Under the pieces are notes generated by a model that worked only from the letters and a program-made list of their open reading frames with translations, made no database searches and was not told the origin of the DNA. A DNA stretch of 64,000 bases from Xanthomonas sp. CFBP 8443 (GTDB taxonomy: Bacteria; Pseudomonadota; Gammaproteobacteria; Xanthomonadales; Xanthomonadaceae). Where the stretch lies: assembly GCF_025666195.1 (NCBI RefSeq), contig NZ_CP102592.1:2976001-3040000 (forward strand), read 5' to 3'. Both the position numbers and the translations under genes were made by a program. This document shows positions 10,517 through 17,531 of this stretch, in pieces. Within the stretch, counting starts at the first letter, position 1. Each line of letters begins with the position of its first letter.

Positions 10517-10544
10517 ATATAGGGATGGCCGCCGTTCATTCAAG
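10517..10544 (-). promoter_or_regulatory. Sigma-32-type heat-shock promoter for dnaK
   Basis: On the minus strand CTTGAAT (10538-10544), 13 nt, then CCCTATAT (10517-10524). The known consensus is CTTGAAA, 11-16 nt, CCCCATNT, so six of seven informative bases match in each box. Transcription would start about 45 nt before the dnaK ATG. Confidence 0.75.
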
Positions 10545-10612
10545 CCATCACCGCAAATTAGCGTTCCGCCGCAGCCGCGCCCGATTCAGGCGCGGGCGGC
10601 CGGCGCCGCGCC

Positions 10613-11134
10613 TCAGTCGTGCTTGGCGACCACGACCAGCGCAGGCCGCAGCAGGCGATCGTTGAGCAGGTAGCCCTTCTGGAACACCTGGATCACGTGG
10701 CCGGGGGCGACGCCGTCGGCCTCGGCCTGGCTGATCGCCTGGTGGTGTTCCGGATTGAACGGCTGCCCGGTCGGATCGAGCAGGGTCAGGCCGTTGTCGG
10801 CGGCGACCTTGAGCAGTTGCTTGTAGGTCAGCTCCAGGCCGTCGCGCAGCGGGCTGGGCTCGCTGCCGGCGGCGGTCAGGCCGGCGTCCAGGCTGTCGAA
10901 CACCGGCAGCAGGTCGCCGAGCAGGCGCTCGTTGGCGAACTTGCGCGCCTGCTCGACGTCGCGGGCGATGCGCTTGCGCTGGTTTTCCAGATCCGCGCGC
11001 TCGCGCAGCGTGTCGGTCTTGACCAACGCCAGCTCGCTGCGCAGCGTCTCGATCTCCGCCTGCAGCGGGTCGGTCGCCGGCTGCTGCGCTTCGGACAGGT
11101 GTTCAGAATCGAATTCGGGGTGCTCTTGGTTCAT
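10613..11134 (-). CDS. grpE: Nucleotide exchange factor GrpE
   Basis: A 173-residue nucleotide-exchange factor for DnaK, acting as a dimer in the cytosol. Residues 1-20 are acidic and disordered. Residues 22-80 are a long amphipathic helix ([32 protein letters not shown]) that pairs with its partner. The C-terminal beta-wing carries the family signature [29 protein letters not shown]. It is the second gene of the heat-shock cluster, 188 bp after hrcA, with its own sigma-32-like promoter at 11178-11206 and a GGGACC-type repeat upstream. Confidence 0.96.
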   Translation of the reverse strand: MNQEHPEFDSEHLSEAQQPATDPLQAEIETLRSELALVKTDTLRERADLENQRKRIARDVEQARKFANERLLGDLLPVFDSLDAGLTAAGSEPSPLRDGLELTYKQLLKVAADNGLTLLDPTGQPFNPEHHQAISQAEADGVAPGHVIQVFQKGYLLNDRLLRPALVVVAKHD

Positions 11135-11177
11135 TTCCGGTTCCCTGGCGGGAGATGCACCCGCCCTACCGGACCAC

Positions 11178-11206
11178 CTATGTGGGTGGTGTGGGGCGGA
11201 TTCAAG
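11178..11206 (-). promoter_or_regulatory. Sigma-32-like promoter for grpE
   Basis: The minus strand reads CTTGAAT (11200-11206), 14 nt, then CCACATAG (11178-11185). The -35 box equals that of dnaK, and the -10 box matches five of seven positions of CCCCATNT. It lies 44-72 nt before the grpE ATG. Confidence 0.55.
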
Positions 11207-11322
11207 ATGCTGTGTTGCGTTTTTCGGGACCGGGGACCGGGGACCAGGGACCCGGGCGATACGGTTCCGGAGCTTGGCTGACTGACGAAACGTGGCGGAT
11301 GCGACTCGGGGCGGCGCGGCAG

Positions 11323-12381
11323 TCAGCGTTCGCTTGGCGGGGTCGGGTCCAGGGTGGCGCCCAGCACTTCGGCGGCGGTCTGGACCAGCGGGATCACCCG
11401 GTCGTAGTCCATGCGCTTGGGGCCGATCACCCCCAGCACGCCCAGCACCTGGCCGCCGGCCATGTACGGCGCGGTGACCAGCGACACGCTCTCCAGCGGC
11501 ACCACGCCGGTCTCTTCGCCGATGAAGATGCGCACGCCGGGCGCCTGGATGGTGCGCTCCAGCAGCTGCAGGATCTCGCGCTTGCTGGCGAAGATCTCGA
11601 ACAGCTCGCGCAGCCGCTCCAGGTCCGACAGGTCCTGCACGCCCATCAGCTTGGTCTGCCCGGCCAGCACCATGTCGTCGCCGGCCGGGGCCAGCGCCTG
11701 CTCGGCCAGTTCCACGCTGTGCGCCAGCAGCAGCTCCATCTCGTCGCGCGCGTGGCGCAGGTCGCGCACCAGGCTGGCGCGGATGTCGGCCAGCCCGCGC
11801 CCGGCAAAATGCGCGTTCAGGTAATTGGCCACGCGCTCCAGCTCGGCCGGTTCGTAGGTCTTGCGCGGCTCGATGACCCGGTTCTGCACCTCGTTGTCGG
11901 CGAACACCAGGATCGCCAGCACCCGGCGCGCGTCCAGCGGCACGAAGTCGATGTGCCGGAACGCGAACTGCTCGCGCTTGGGCGCGCTGACCACGCCGAC
12001 GAAATGGGTCATCGCCGACAGCAGCTCCGAGGCGCTGCCGAGCAACGCCTGGGTGCCCGCCGCGCTGCTCATCTCCGCGCGCAGCCGCGCCACCTCGCCC
12101 TCGCCGGGCGGGCGCATCTGCACCAGGCTGTCGACGAACACCCGGTAGCCGGTGGCGGTGGGAATGCGCCCGGCCGAGGTATGCGGCGAGCTGAGCAGGC
12201 CGGCGTCCTCCAGGTCGGCAAGGATGTTGCGAATCGTCGCCGGGCTCACGTCCAGCCCGGCGTGGCGGGCCAGGGTCTGCGAGCCGACCGGTTCGCCGTC
12301 GCGGATATAGCGCGAGATCAACGTGCGCAGCAGCTGCCGGGCACGCGGGTCGAGCGAGGAATGGACCGGGGAGGCGCGCAT
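11323..12381 (-). CDS. hrcA: Heat-inducible transcription repressor HrcA
   Basis: A 352-residue repressor. The N-terminal winged helix-turn-helix (residues 10-75) contains [15 protein letters not shown] and [19 protein letters not shown], diagnostic of HrcA. A GAF-like central region and the C-terminal TPMG-like segment follow ([29 protein letters not shown]). HrcA normally binds CIRCE elements, typically at groESL. I see no CIRCE inverted repeat in front of hrcA, grpE or dnaK here, so in this cluster it is probably a passenger controlled by sigma-32 or sigma-70 and acts elsewhere. It is transcribed divergently from recN. Confidence 0.95.
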   Translation of the reverse strand: MRASPVHSSLDPRARQLLRTLISRYIRDGEPVGSQTLARHAGLDVSPATIRNILADLEDAGLLSSPHTSAGRIPTATGYRVFVDSLVQMRPPGEGEVARLRAEMSSAAGTQALLGSASELLSAMTHFVGVVSAPKREQFAFRHIDFVPLDARRVLAILVFADNEVQNRVIEPRKTYEPAELERVANYLNAHFAGRGLADIRASLVRDLRHARDEMELLLAHSVELAEQALAPAGDDMVLAGQTKLMGVQDLSDLERLRELFEIFASKREILQLLERTIQAPGVRIFIGEETGVVPLESVSLVTAPYMAGGQVLGVLGVIGPKRMDYDRVIPLVQTAAEVLGATLDPTPPSER

Positions 12382-12406
12382 GGAATCAATCCGTGAGACT
12401 GGACAC

Positions 12407-12435
12407 TAGATAATGGCTGCATGCCGGCTTGGCAA
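12407..12435 (-). promoter_or_regulatory. Candidate hrcA promoter
   Basis: The minus strand reads TTGCCA (12430-12435), exactly 17 nt, TATCTA (12407-12412), a plausible sigma-70 promoter. The same stretch read as CTTGCCA, 13 nt, CCATTATC loosely resembles a sigma-32 site. It lies 26-54 nt before the hrcA ATG. Confidence 0.45.
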
Positions 12436-12494
12436 GTCATTGGCCCACCTACCCGCGCATGCTAGCGTTGCGCGGCCCTGGATTTGCGACCCCC

Positions 12495-14165
12495 ATGCTC
12501 AGACATCTCTCGATCAAGGATTTCGCCGTCGTACGCGGTACCGAACTGGAATTCGGCCCTGGCATGACCGTGGTCTCCGGCGAAACCGGCGCCGGCAAGT
12601 CGCTGATGGTGGACGCGCTCGGCTTCCTGTCCGGGCTGCGCGCCGACAGCGGCGTGGTCCGCCACGGCGCCGACCGCGCCGAGCTGTCGGCCGAGTTCGC
12701 CGTGCCCGAGGCCGCTCCAGCGCGCGCCTGGCTGCGCGAGAACGAGCTCGACGACGACGCGCAATGCCAGCTGCGCCGGGTGATCCGCGCCGACGGCGGC
12801 TCGCGCGCCTGGATCAACGGCCGCCCGGTGACGCTGTCGCAGCTGGCCGAACTGGCCGGGCACCTGGTCGAGATCCACGGCCAGCACGAACACCAGGCGC
12901 TGCTGTCGCGCGGCAGCCAGCTCGGCCTGCTCGACGCCTACGCCCGCAACGAGGCCGAACGCGCCGCGGTGCGCACCGCCGCCACGCGCTGGCAGGCGCT
13001 GCTGGCCGAACGCGACGCGCTGATGGCGCAGGGCGACGTGTCCGACCGCATCGGCTTCCTCGAACACCAGTTGGCCGAGCTGCAGCGCGAGGACCTGGAG
13101 CCGGCGGCGATCGCCGCGCTGGACGCCAACCATCGCCGCCAGGCCCATGCCGCCGCGCTGATCGGCGCCTGCGAGGGCGCGGCGCAGCGGCTCAACGGCG
13201 ACGAGGCGCCGGCGGTGCTGGAACTGCTGCAGCAGACCCGCCACGACCTCGGCAAGGTCGGCGAGTACGACCCGCGCCTGGGCGAGGTCCAGGCGCTGAT
13301 CGACAGCGCCACGATCCAGCTGGAAGAAGCCCTGGCGCTGGTCGACCGCGTCCGCGACGACCTCGATGCCGACCCCGCGCAGTTCGAGGACATGGAACGC
13401 AAGCTGGGCCGGCTGCACGACCTGGCGCGCAAGCACCGGGTCACCCCGGACACGCTGGGCCAACACCGCGACGCGCTGCTGGCCGAGGTCGAGGGCCTGC
13501 GTGGCGCCGGCGAGCGGCTGGACGTGCTCGACGCGGAGATCGCCCGTGCCGCGCAGGCCTGGCGCGACGCCGCGGCGGCGCTCACCGGCACCCGCGCGCG
13601 CGGCGCGCAGGCGCTGTCGCGCGACACCACCGCGCTGATCGGCGAACTGGGCATGGGCGGCGGGCGCTTCGAGATCCAGCTGGAACCGCACGAGGCCGAG
13701 CGCCCCGACCCGGCCGGCGCCGAGCGCGTCGAGTTCCTGGTCGCGGCCAACGCCGGGCAGCCGCCGCGCGCGCTGCGCAAGGTCGCCTCCGGCGGCGAAC
13801 TGTCGCGCATCTCGCTGGCGATCGAAGTCGCCGCGCTGGGCCTGGACGCGGTGCCGACCATGGTGTTCGACGAAGTGGACTCGGGCATCGGCGGCGCGGT
13901 CGCCGACATCGTCGGCAAGAAGCTGCGCGCGCTCGGCGAACAGCGCCAGGTGCTGTGCGTGACCCACCTGCCGCAGGTCGCGGCGCAGGGCCACGCCCAC
14001 TACCGGGTCAGCAAGGCGCCGGTCGAGGGCATGACCCAGAGCTCGGTCGAGCTGCTGGCGCCGCGCCAGCGCGAGGAAGAGCTGGCGCGGATGCTGGGCG
14101 GGGTCGAGGTCAGCAAGGAAGCCCGCGCCGCGGCCAAGCGCCTGCTGCAGAGCGCTGCTGGCTGA
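12495..14165 (+). CDS. recN: DNA repair protein RecN
   Basis: A 556-residue SMC-like ATPase that tethers DNA ends in double-strand break repair. Walker A GETGAGKS lies at residues 29-36. Two coiled-coil stretches rich in Ala, Glu, Arg and Leu flank the centre (about 155-230 and 270-350). The C-terminal ATPase half shows the SMC signature VASGGELSRISLAIEV and the D-box VFDEVDSGIGG. The ATG at 12495 (MLRHLSIKDFAVV) aligns with the family start; a longer in-frame extension to 12429 would overlap the hrcA promoter and is rejected. SOS control is usual for the family, but I could not point to a LexA box with confidence. Confidence 0.95.
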   Translation: MLRHLSIKDFAVVRGTELEFGPGMTVVSGETGAGKSLMVDALGFLSGLRADSGVVRHGADRAELSAEFAVPEAAPARAWLRENELDDDAQCQLRRVIRADGGSRAWINGRPVTLSQLAELAGHLVEIHGQHEHQALLSRGSQLGLLDAYARNEAERAAVRTAATRWQALLAERDALMAQGDVSDRIGFLEHQLAELQREDLEPAAIAALDANHRRQAHAAALIGACEGAAQRLNGDEAPAVLELLQQTRHDLGKVGEYDPRLGEVQALIDSATIQLEEALALVDRVRDDLDADPAQFEDMERKLGRLHDLARKHRVTPDTLGQHRDALLAEVEGLRGAGERLDVLDAEIARAAQAWRDAAAALTGTRARGAQALSRDTTALIGELGMGGGRFEIQLEPHEAERPDPAGAERVEFLVAANAGQPPRALRKVASGGELSRISLAIEVAALGLDAVPTMVFDEVDSGIGGAVADIVGKKLRALGEQRQVLCVTHLPQVAAQGHAHYRVSKAPVEGMTQSSVELLAPRQREEELARMLGGVEVSKEARAAAKRLLQSAAG

Positions 14166-14912
14166 GATCCTGTCAGCGGCGGTGCAGCGTGCGGGGCTTT
14201 TTCCAGCGGGTATTGCCGGTGCTGGCCGGCGCCCTTTCAAGGACCGGCCGCAAAATTCGCCCTGCCGGCCGCCCGGGCTCCGGAACTGGTACCCCGGATC
14301 GCCGCAGCAGAATGGACGCTGGTGGAGATGGCTTCGGGCATTGGCGCGACGAGCGCAGGAAGCCCGCAGCGTTCGGATCGGCCGGGTCGGGGCTGAAGCC
14401 CCTCCCACAGTGCACCCAGTCGGTCCCGCGAAGCCCTGCAGGAGCCGTTTCAACCGTGACCTGCGACGAACGAAGTCAGCACCCGACCGGTACACGCGCG
14501 TGGGGCTTAAGTCCCCACAGTGCATCAGCGAGTCGGCCCAAGCCCCTGAAGGAGCGGTTCCGGGTGGCCTCGGGCCATTAACGGCGATGAACGGAGCCAT
14601 CCAGCTCACCGGCTGCGTAAGCAGTCGGGACGGATGACTCTATTGTTGCCGCAGGCCATGGAAGCCCTCCCACAGGTCACAGGCAACGCGCCGCAAGTCC
14701 CTGTGGGAGCGACTTCAGTCGCGACGCGCGGAGCAATGGATTCGACGGCTTCAGGCAGCACCCGGTGTCAGACAGCACCCCGTCGATGGTTCAGGGCACC
14801 GATCCCCTGCCTACAGCAAAAAACATACGAAGCAGGCAACACACAAAAAGTGACTACGCTCCCAGCGCCGCATCCATCCTGCCGATGCCGAGCCTGCCCT
14901 GCCCCTCGGAAC
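14166..14912. repeat. Gene-free 750-bp gap with decayed REP elements
   Basis: I see no credible gene. The gap holds at least five fragments of the GGAGCG-CTTCAG REP family: 14386-14410 (ggggctgaagcccctcccac), 14435-14460, 14501-14520 (tggggcttaagtccccacag), 14545-14570, and 14701-14731 (ctgtgggagcgacttcagtc), plus an inverted arm at 14661-14675. Most pairs are degenerate. The gap follows recN and lies at the 3-prime end of fur, so both genes read into it. Confidence 0.7.
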
Positions 14913-15335
14913 TCAGCCCTTCTTGCCCGCCGGGCGCTTGCTGCGCACGTACAGCACCAGCGAATGCTCTTCCAGCTCGTAGCCGTGATCGGCGGCGATC
15001 TTGCGCTGCAGCTCTTCGATCTCGGCGCTTTCGAACTCGATGACGTTGCCGGTGTCCACGTCCACCATGTGGTCGTGGTGGCCGCCGCGGTCCAGTTCGT
15101 ACACCGCCTGGCCGCCTTCGAAATTGTGCTTGAGCACCAACCCGGCCGCCTCGAACTGGGTCAGGACCCGGTACACCGTGGCCAGGCCGATCTCGTCGCC
15201 GTGGTCGAGCAGCTGGCGGTAGATCTCCTCGGCGGTCATGTGGTGGCGCGCCGACTTCTGCTCGAGCAGCTCCAGGATGCGCATCCGGGGATGCGTGACC
15301 TTCAGGCCGACTTTGCGCAGATCGTGGGATTCCAT
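14913..15335 (-). CDS. fur: Ferric uptake regulator Fur, cysteine-free variant
   Basis: A 140-residue iron-responsive repressor. The winged helix covers residues 1-82 (KVTHPRMRILELLE, then LATVYRVLTQFEAAGLV). The dimerisation/metal domain has the HHDHM motif (residues 86-90) and ELEEHSLVLYVR. The two cysteines of the CxxC zinc site in E. coli Fur are Asp92 and Thr95 here, and the whole protein contains no cysteine, so the structural zinc site must differ or be absent. The ATG at 15335 has GGAG eight bases upstream; another in-frame ATG at 15350 lacks one. Transcribed divergently from bamE, an arrangement known in Xanthomonas (fur-omlA). Confidence 0.94.
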   Translation of the reverse strand: MESHDLRKVGLKVTHPRMRILELLEQKSARHHMTAEEIYRQLLDHGDEIGLATVYRVLTQFEAAGLVLKHNFEGGQAVYELDRGGHHDHMVDVDTGNVIEFESAEIEELQRKIAADHGYELEEHSLVLYVRSKRPAGKKG

Positions 15336-15438
15336 GGCGTCTCCGTTCATAGCTGGTTTAGCGCCAGCTGCCTCGGGATGGGTCGCGGCGGTCGTCAGAA
15401 GTGTATCATCGACCTGATTTCCCTCAGTACTGTCCCCG

Positions 15439-15837
15439 ATGCGCAATCTCTTGCTGGTCGCCGTTGTTGCCCTGTCCACCGCTGGCTGCGGGATCATCTA
15501 CAAGCAGCCCATTTATCAAGGCAACCTGATCAAGCAGGCGGCCGTCGACCAACTCAAGGTCGGGCAAAACAAGCAGCAGGTCAGCGCATTGCTGGGCACT
15601 CCGTCGATCCCAGATCCGTTCCACGCCCAGCGCTGGGACTACACCTCCAGCGAGCGCGTCGATCGCGTCGGCAAGACCGAAATCAAGAATTTCGTCGTGT
15701 ACTTCGAGAACGACACGGTGACCCGCTGGGAAGGCGAGTATTTCCCGGACCGCGATTCGGAACTGGCCAAGAACAGCGTGCGCCAGTTCGGCCGCAACCT
15801 GGCCAAGGACAAGAAGAAGCAGCGCCGCGGCGAATAA
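15439..15837 (+). CDS. bamE: Outer-membrane assembly lipoprotein BamE (OmlA/SmpA)
   Basis: A 132-residue lipoprotein with signal peptide and lipobox STAGC (Cys17), so it is anchored in the periplasmic leaflet of the outer membrane. The mature part has the SmpA/OmlA features IYQGNLI, LKVGQNKQQVSALLGTP and WDY, then a strand-rich core (FVVYFENDTVTRWEG). It is an accessory subunit of the BAM complex that inserts beta-barrel proteins. The last 20 residues are strongly basic (KDKKKQRRGE), longer than in E. coli BamE. It shares a 100-bp intergenic region with divergent fur. Confidence 0.93.
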   Translation: MRNLLLVAVVALSTAGCGIIYKQPIYQGNLIKQAAVDQLKVGQNKQQVSALLGTPSIPDPFHAQRWDYTSSERVDRVGKTEIKNFVVYFENDTVTRWEGEYFPDRDSELAKNSVRQFGRNLAKDKKKQRRGE

Positions 15838-15864
15838 GCGCGCACGGCGACACCCCAGGTGGCG

Positions 15865-16128
15865 CTAGCGCGGTTTCGCGCGGCGCCGCCGGGCTTCCTT
15901 CGGATCGGCCAGCAACGGCCTGAGCAGCTCCACCCGGTCGCCGTCGTGCAAGGGCTGGCTCGGTGCGGCCACGCTGCCATGCACCGCACAAGGCATGCCC
16001 GGCGTGGCTTCGGCCAGGTCGGCGGCCGCCACGGCATCGGCGACGGTGGCGCCTTCAGGCAACTGCAGCGTGCGCGCCACGAAGCGCTCCGGCCAGGCCA
16101 GCACCACCTCGACCCGCACCCCGCTCAC
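15865..16128 (-). CDS. RnfH-family ubiquitin-like protein
   Basis: An 87-residue member of UPF0125/RnfH, a beta-grasp (ubiquitin/ThiS-like) family with the features VEVVLAWPERF, LPEGATVADAV, HDGDRVELLRPLLADPKEARR. The GTG at 16128 is chosen because it overlaps the ratA stop by 4 nt (GTGA), the common ratA-rnfH coupling. Another in-frame GTG at 16119 is possible. In E. coli this pair is called RatA/RatB, but the RnfH partner has no established activity. It ends in a basic tail RRRRAKPR. Confidence 0.88.
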   Translation of the reverse strand: MSGVRVEVVLAWPERFVARTLQLPEGATVADAVAAADLAEATPGMPCAVHGSVAAPSQPLHDGDRVELLRPLLADPKEARRRRAKPR

Positions 16129-16556
16129 GCGTCTTCGCGGTCGGCGACGCGGACGAAGTCGTTGACCATGCGGTCGGCCAGGCTCTGGAAACCCAGCGCC
16201 AGCGCCGGCCCCAGCAGCCGCGAGGCCGGTTCGAAATCGAGCATCAGGCTGACCTTGCTGGCGTGGTCGTTGAAGCCCTGGAACTCCCACTGGCCCTGCA
16301 ACCGCTTGAACGGGCCGTCGCGCAGCAGCATATCGATGCGGTCGGGGCGCTGCAGCCGGTTTTCGGTGGTGAACCAGGTCCGGAACGAGCCCAGGCCTAG
16401 GTCCAGCCGCGCCACCAGGAACTGGTCGCTGTGCTCGAGCACATGCGCCGCATCGCACCAGGCGAAGCGGCGCGGATAGGCGGCGACATCATTGACCAGG
16501 TCGAACATGCGCGTTGCGGGGTGTTCGACCAGGGCGCTGCGGCGGATGATAGGCAT
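16125..16556 (-). CDS. ratA: RatA-like START/SRPBCC protein (coenzyme Q-binding type)
   Basis: A 143-residue START-domain protein. It begins [30 protein letters not shown], typical of RatA/Coq10, and continues with a helix-grip fold ending in [16 protein letters not shown]. Coq10 homologues bind ubiquinone; E. coli RatA was described as a ribosome anti-association toxin, so the role is uncertain. A much longer upstream frame exists only because the smpB antisense strand and GGGACTC repeats lack stops, and it is rejected. It is divergent from smpB by 60 bp and coupled to the RnfH gene downstream. Confidence 0.9.
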   Translation of the reverse strand: MPIIRRSALVEHPATRMFDLVNDVAAYPRRFAWCDAAHVLEHSDQFLVARLDLGLGSFRTWFTTENRLQRPDRIDMLLRDGPFKRLQGQWEFQGFNDHASKVSLMLDFEPASRLLGPALALGFQSLADRMVNDFVRVADREDA

Positions 16557-16616
16557 TCGGTGCGGGGAAGTAGACCAAGACGTTCGGGAGGACCCCGAAT
16601 CGGAGACAATAGCAAG

Positions 16617-17120
16617 ATGAGCAAGAAACCCGCCAAGGATAAAGCAAACGGCGCGACGGCCACCAAGACCATCGCGTTGAACAAGCGTGCGCGCCACGAA
16701 TACCACCTGGAGGACCGCTACGAAGCCGGCCTGGCCCTGCAGGGCTGGGAGGTCAAGTCGATCCGCGCCGGCCGCGCCAACATCGGCGAGAGCTACGCGT
16801 TCGTGCGCCAGGGCGAGCTGTTCCTGTTCGGCGCGCAGTTCACCCCGCTGATCCAGGCCTCCACCCATGTGGTGGCCGACGACCGCCGCACCCGCAAGCT
16901 GCTGCTGCACCGGAGCGAGATCGACAAGCTGATCGGCCGCGTCGAGCGCGACGGCTATACCCTGGTGCCCACCGCGATGTACTGGAGCAAGAACAAGATC
17001 AAGCTCGAGATCGCGCTGGCCAAGGGCAAGCAGGACCACGACAAGCGCGACGCCGCCAAGGACCGCGACTGGGCCCGCGACAAGCAGCGGATCATGCGGC
17101 GGCACAACAAGAACGCGTGA
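16617..17120 (+). CDS. smpB: SsrA-binding protein SmpB
   Basis: A 167-residue RNA-binding protein that carries tmRNA into stalled ribosomes for trans-translation. The oligonucleotide-binding beta-barrel is recognised from [35 protein letters not shown] and GESYAFV. The basic C-terminal tail ([20 protein letters not shown]) is the part that enters the mRNA channel. ATG 16617 begins [12 protein letters not shown]. Three bases after the stop begins a 161-bp heptamer array and then a terminator, so the repeat lies in the 3-prime untranslated region. Its RNA partner ssrA lies 3.3 kb downstream. Confidence 0.96.
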   Translation: MSKKPAKDKANGATATKTIALNKRARHEYHLEDRYEAGLALQGWEVKSIRAGRANIGESYAFVRQGELFLFGAQFTPLIQASTHVVADDRRTRKLLLHRSEIDKLIGRVERDGYTLVPTAMYWSKNKIKLEIALAKGKQDHDKRDAAKDRDWARDKQRIMRRHNKNA

Positions 17121-17123
17121 GGC

Positions 17124-17284
17124 CGGGACTCGGGACTCGGGACTCGGGACTCGGGACTCGGGACTCGGGACTCGGGACTCGGGACTCGGGACTCGGGACT
17201 CGGGACTCGGGACTCGGGACTCGGGACTCGGGACTCGGGACTCGGGACTCGGGACTCGGGACTCGGGACTCGGGACTCGGGACT
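17124..17284. repeat. Perfect tandem array: 23 copies of CGGGACT
   Basis: The 7-bp unit CGGGACT is repeated without a single change for 161 bp, starting three bases after the smpB stop. Seven is not divisible by three, so translations cycle frames and give artefactual SPESRVP-like repeats on the minus strand. Perfect arrays of this kind change length by slippage. Confidence 0.97.
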
Positions 17285-17329
17285 GCAGGATGATGTCCCG
17301 GGACAAGTCGCTGTCAAGCGATTTGATGC

Positions 17330-17369
17330 AAAAGGGCCGTTTTTTTTAAAGAAAAGCGGCCCTTTTTTT
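17330..17369. terminator. Bidirectional rho-independent terminator
   Basis: AAAAGGGCC and GGCCCTTTT pair across an AT-rich loop, with T7 after the stem on the plus strand and an equivalent T run on the minus strand. It can end smpB (plus) and the converging hydrolase-subtilase gene (minus). Confidence 0.85.
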
Positions 17370-17386
17370 GGCTCTAGCCCAACCGC

Positions 17387-17460
17387 TTTTCTGTAGGAGG
17401 GGCTTCAGCCCCGACGCCTTACCGGTAAAGCGTCGGGGCTGAAGCCCCTCCTACAGAAAA
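17387..17460. repeat. Perfect REP-like palindrome
   Basis: ttttctgtaggaggggcttc and its exact inverted copy flank a centre containing ttaccggtaa, the same central sequence as in the 4609-4684 element. The two elements differ mainly in the arm bases GGGGCTTCAGCCCC versus GCGGCTTCAGCCGC, a compensated change that keeps the hairpin. Confidence 0.9.
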
Positions 17461-17489
17461 GCGCAAAAAAGCTGCGAACTTGCGAAAAT

Positions 17490-17521
17490 CCCGAGTCCCG
17501 AGTCCCGAGTCCCGAGTCCCG
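17490..17521. repeat. Four inverted copies of the heptamer (CCCGAGT)
   Basis: Four units of CCCGAGT, the complement of the smpB-side array, lie just outside the 3-prime end of the hydrolase-subtilase gene. Together with 17124-17284 they bracket the terminator and REP element in inverted orientation, so each gene of the converging pair ends in the same repeat. Confidence 0.9.
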
Positions 17522-17531
17522 GCAACAACCC

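Noticed and set aside
12382..12494. CIRCE operator before hrcA
   Set aside because: No TTAGCACTC-N9-GAGTGCTAA-like inverted repeat is present here or before grpE or dnaK.
12462..14609. Minus-strand 715-codon frame opposite recN
   Set aside because: It is a shadow of recN with Arg/Ala/Gln-rich noise and no domain.
16557..17317. SPESRVP-repeat protein upstream of and in frame with ratA
   Set aside because: The repeats are translation of the CGGGACT heptamer array and smpB antisense, and ratA has its own good start at 16556.
17124..17521. Repeat arrays considered as CRISPR
   Set aside because: The units are 7 bp, directly abutting and without spacers, and no cas gene is present.
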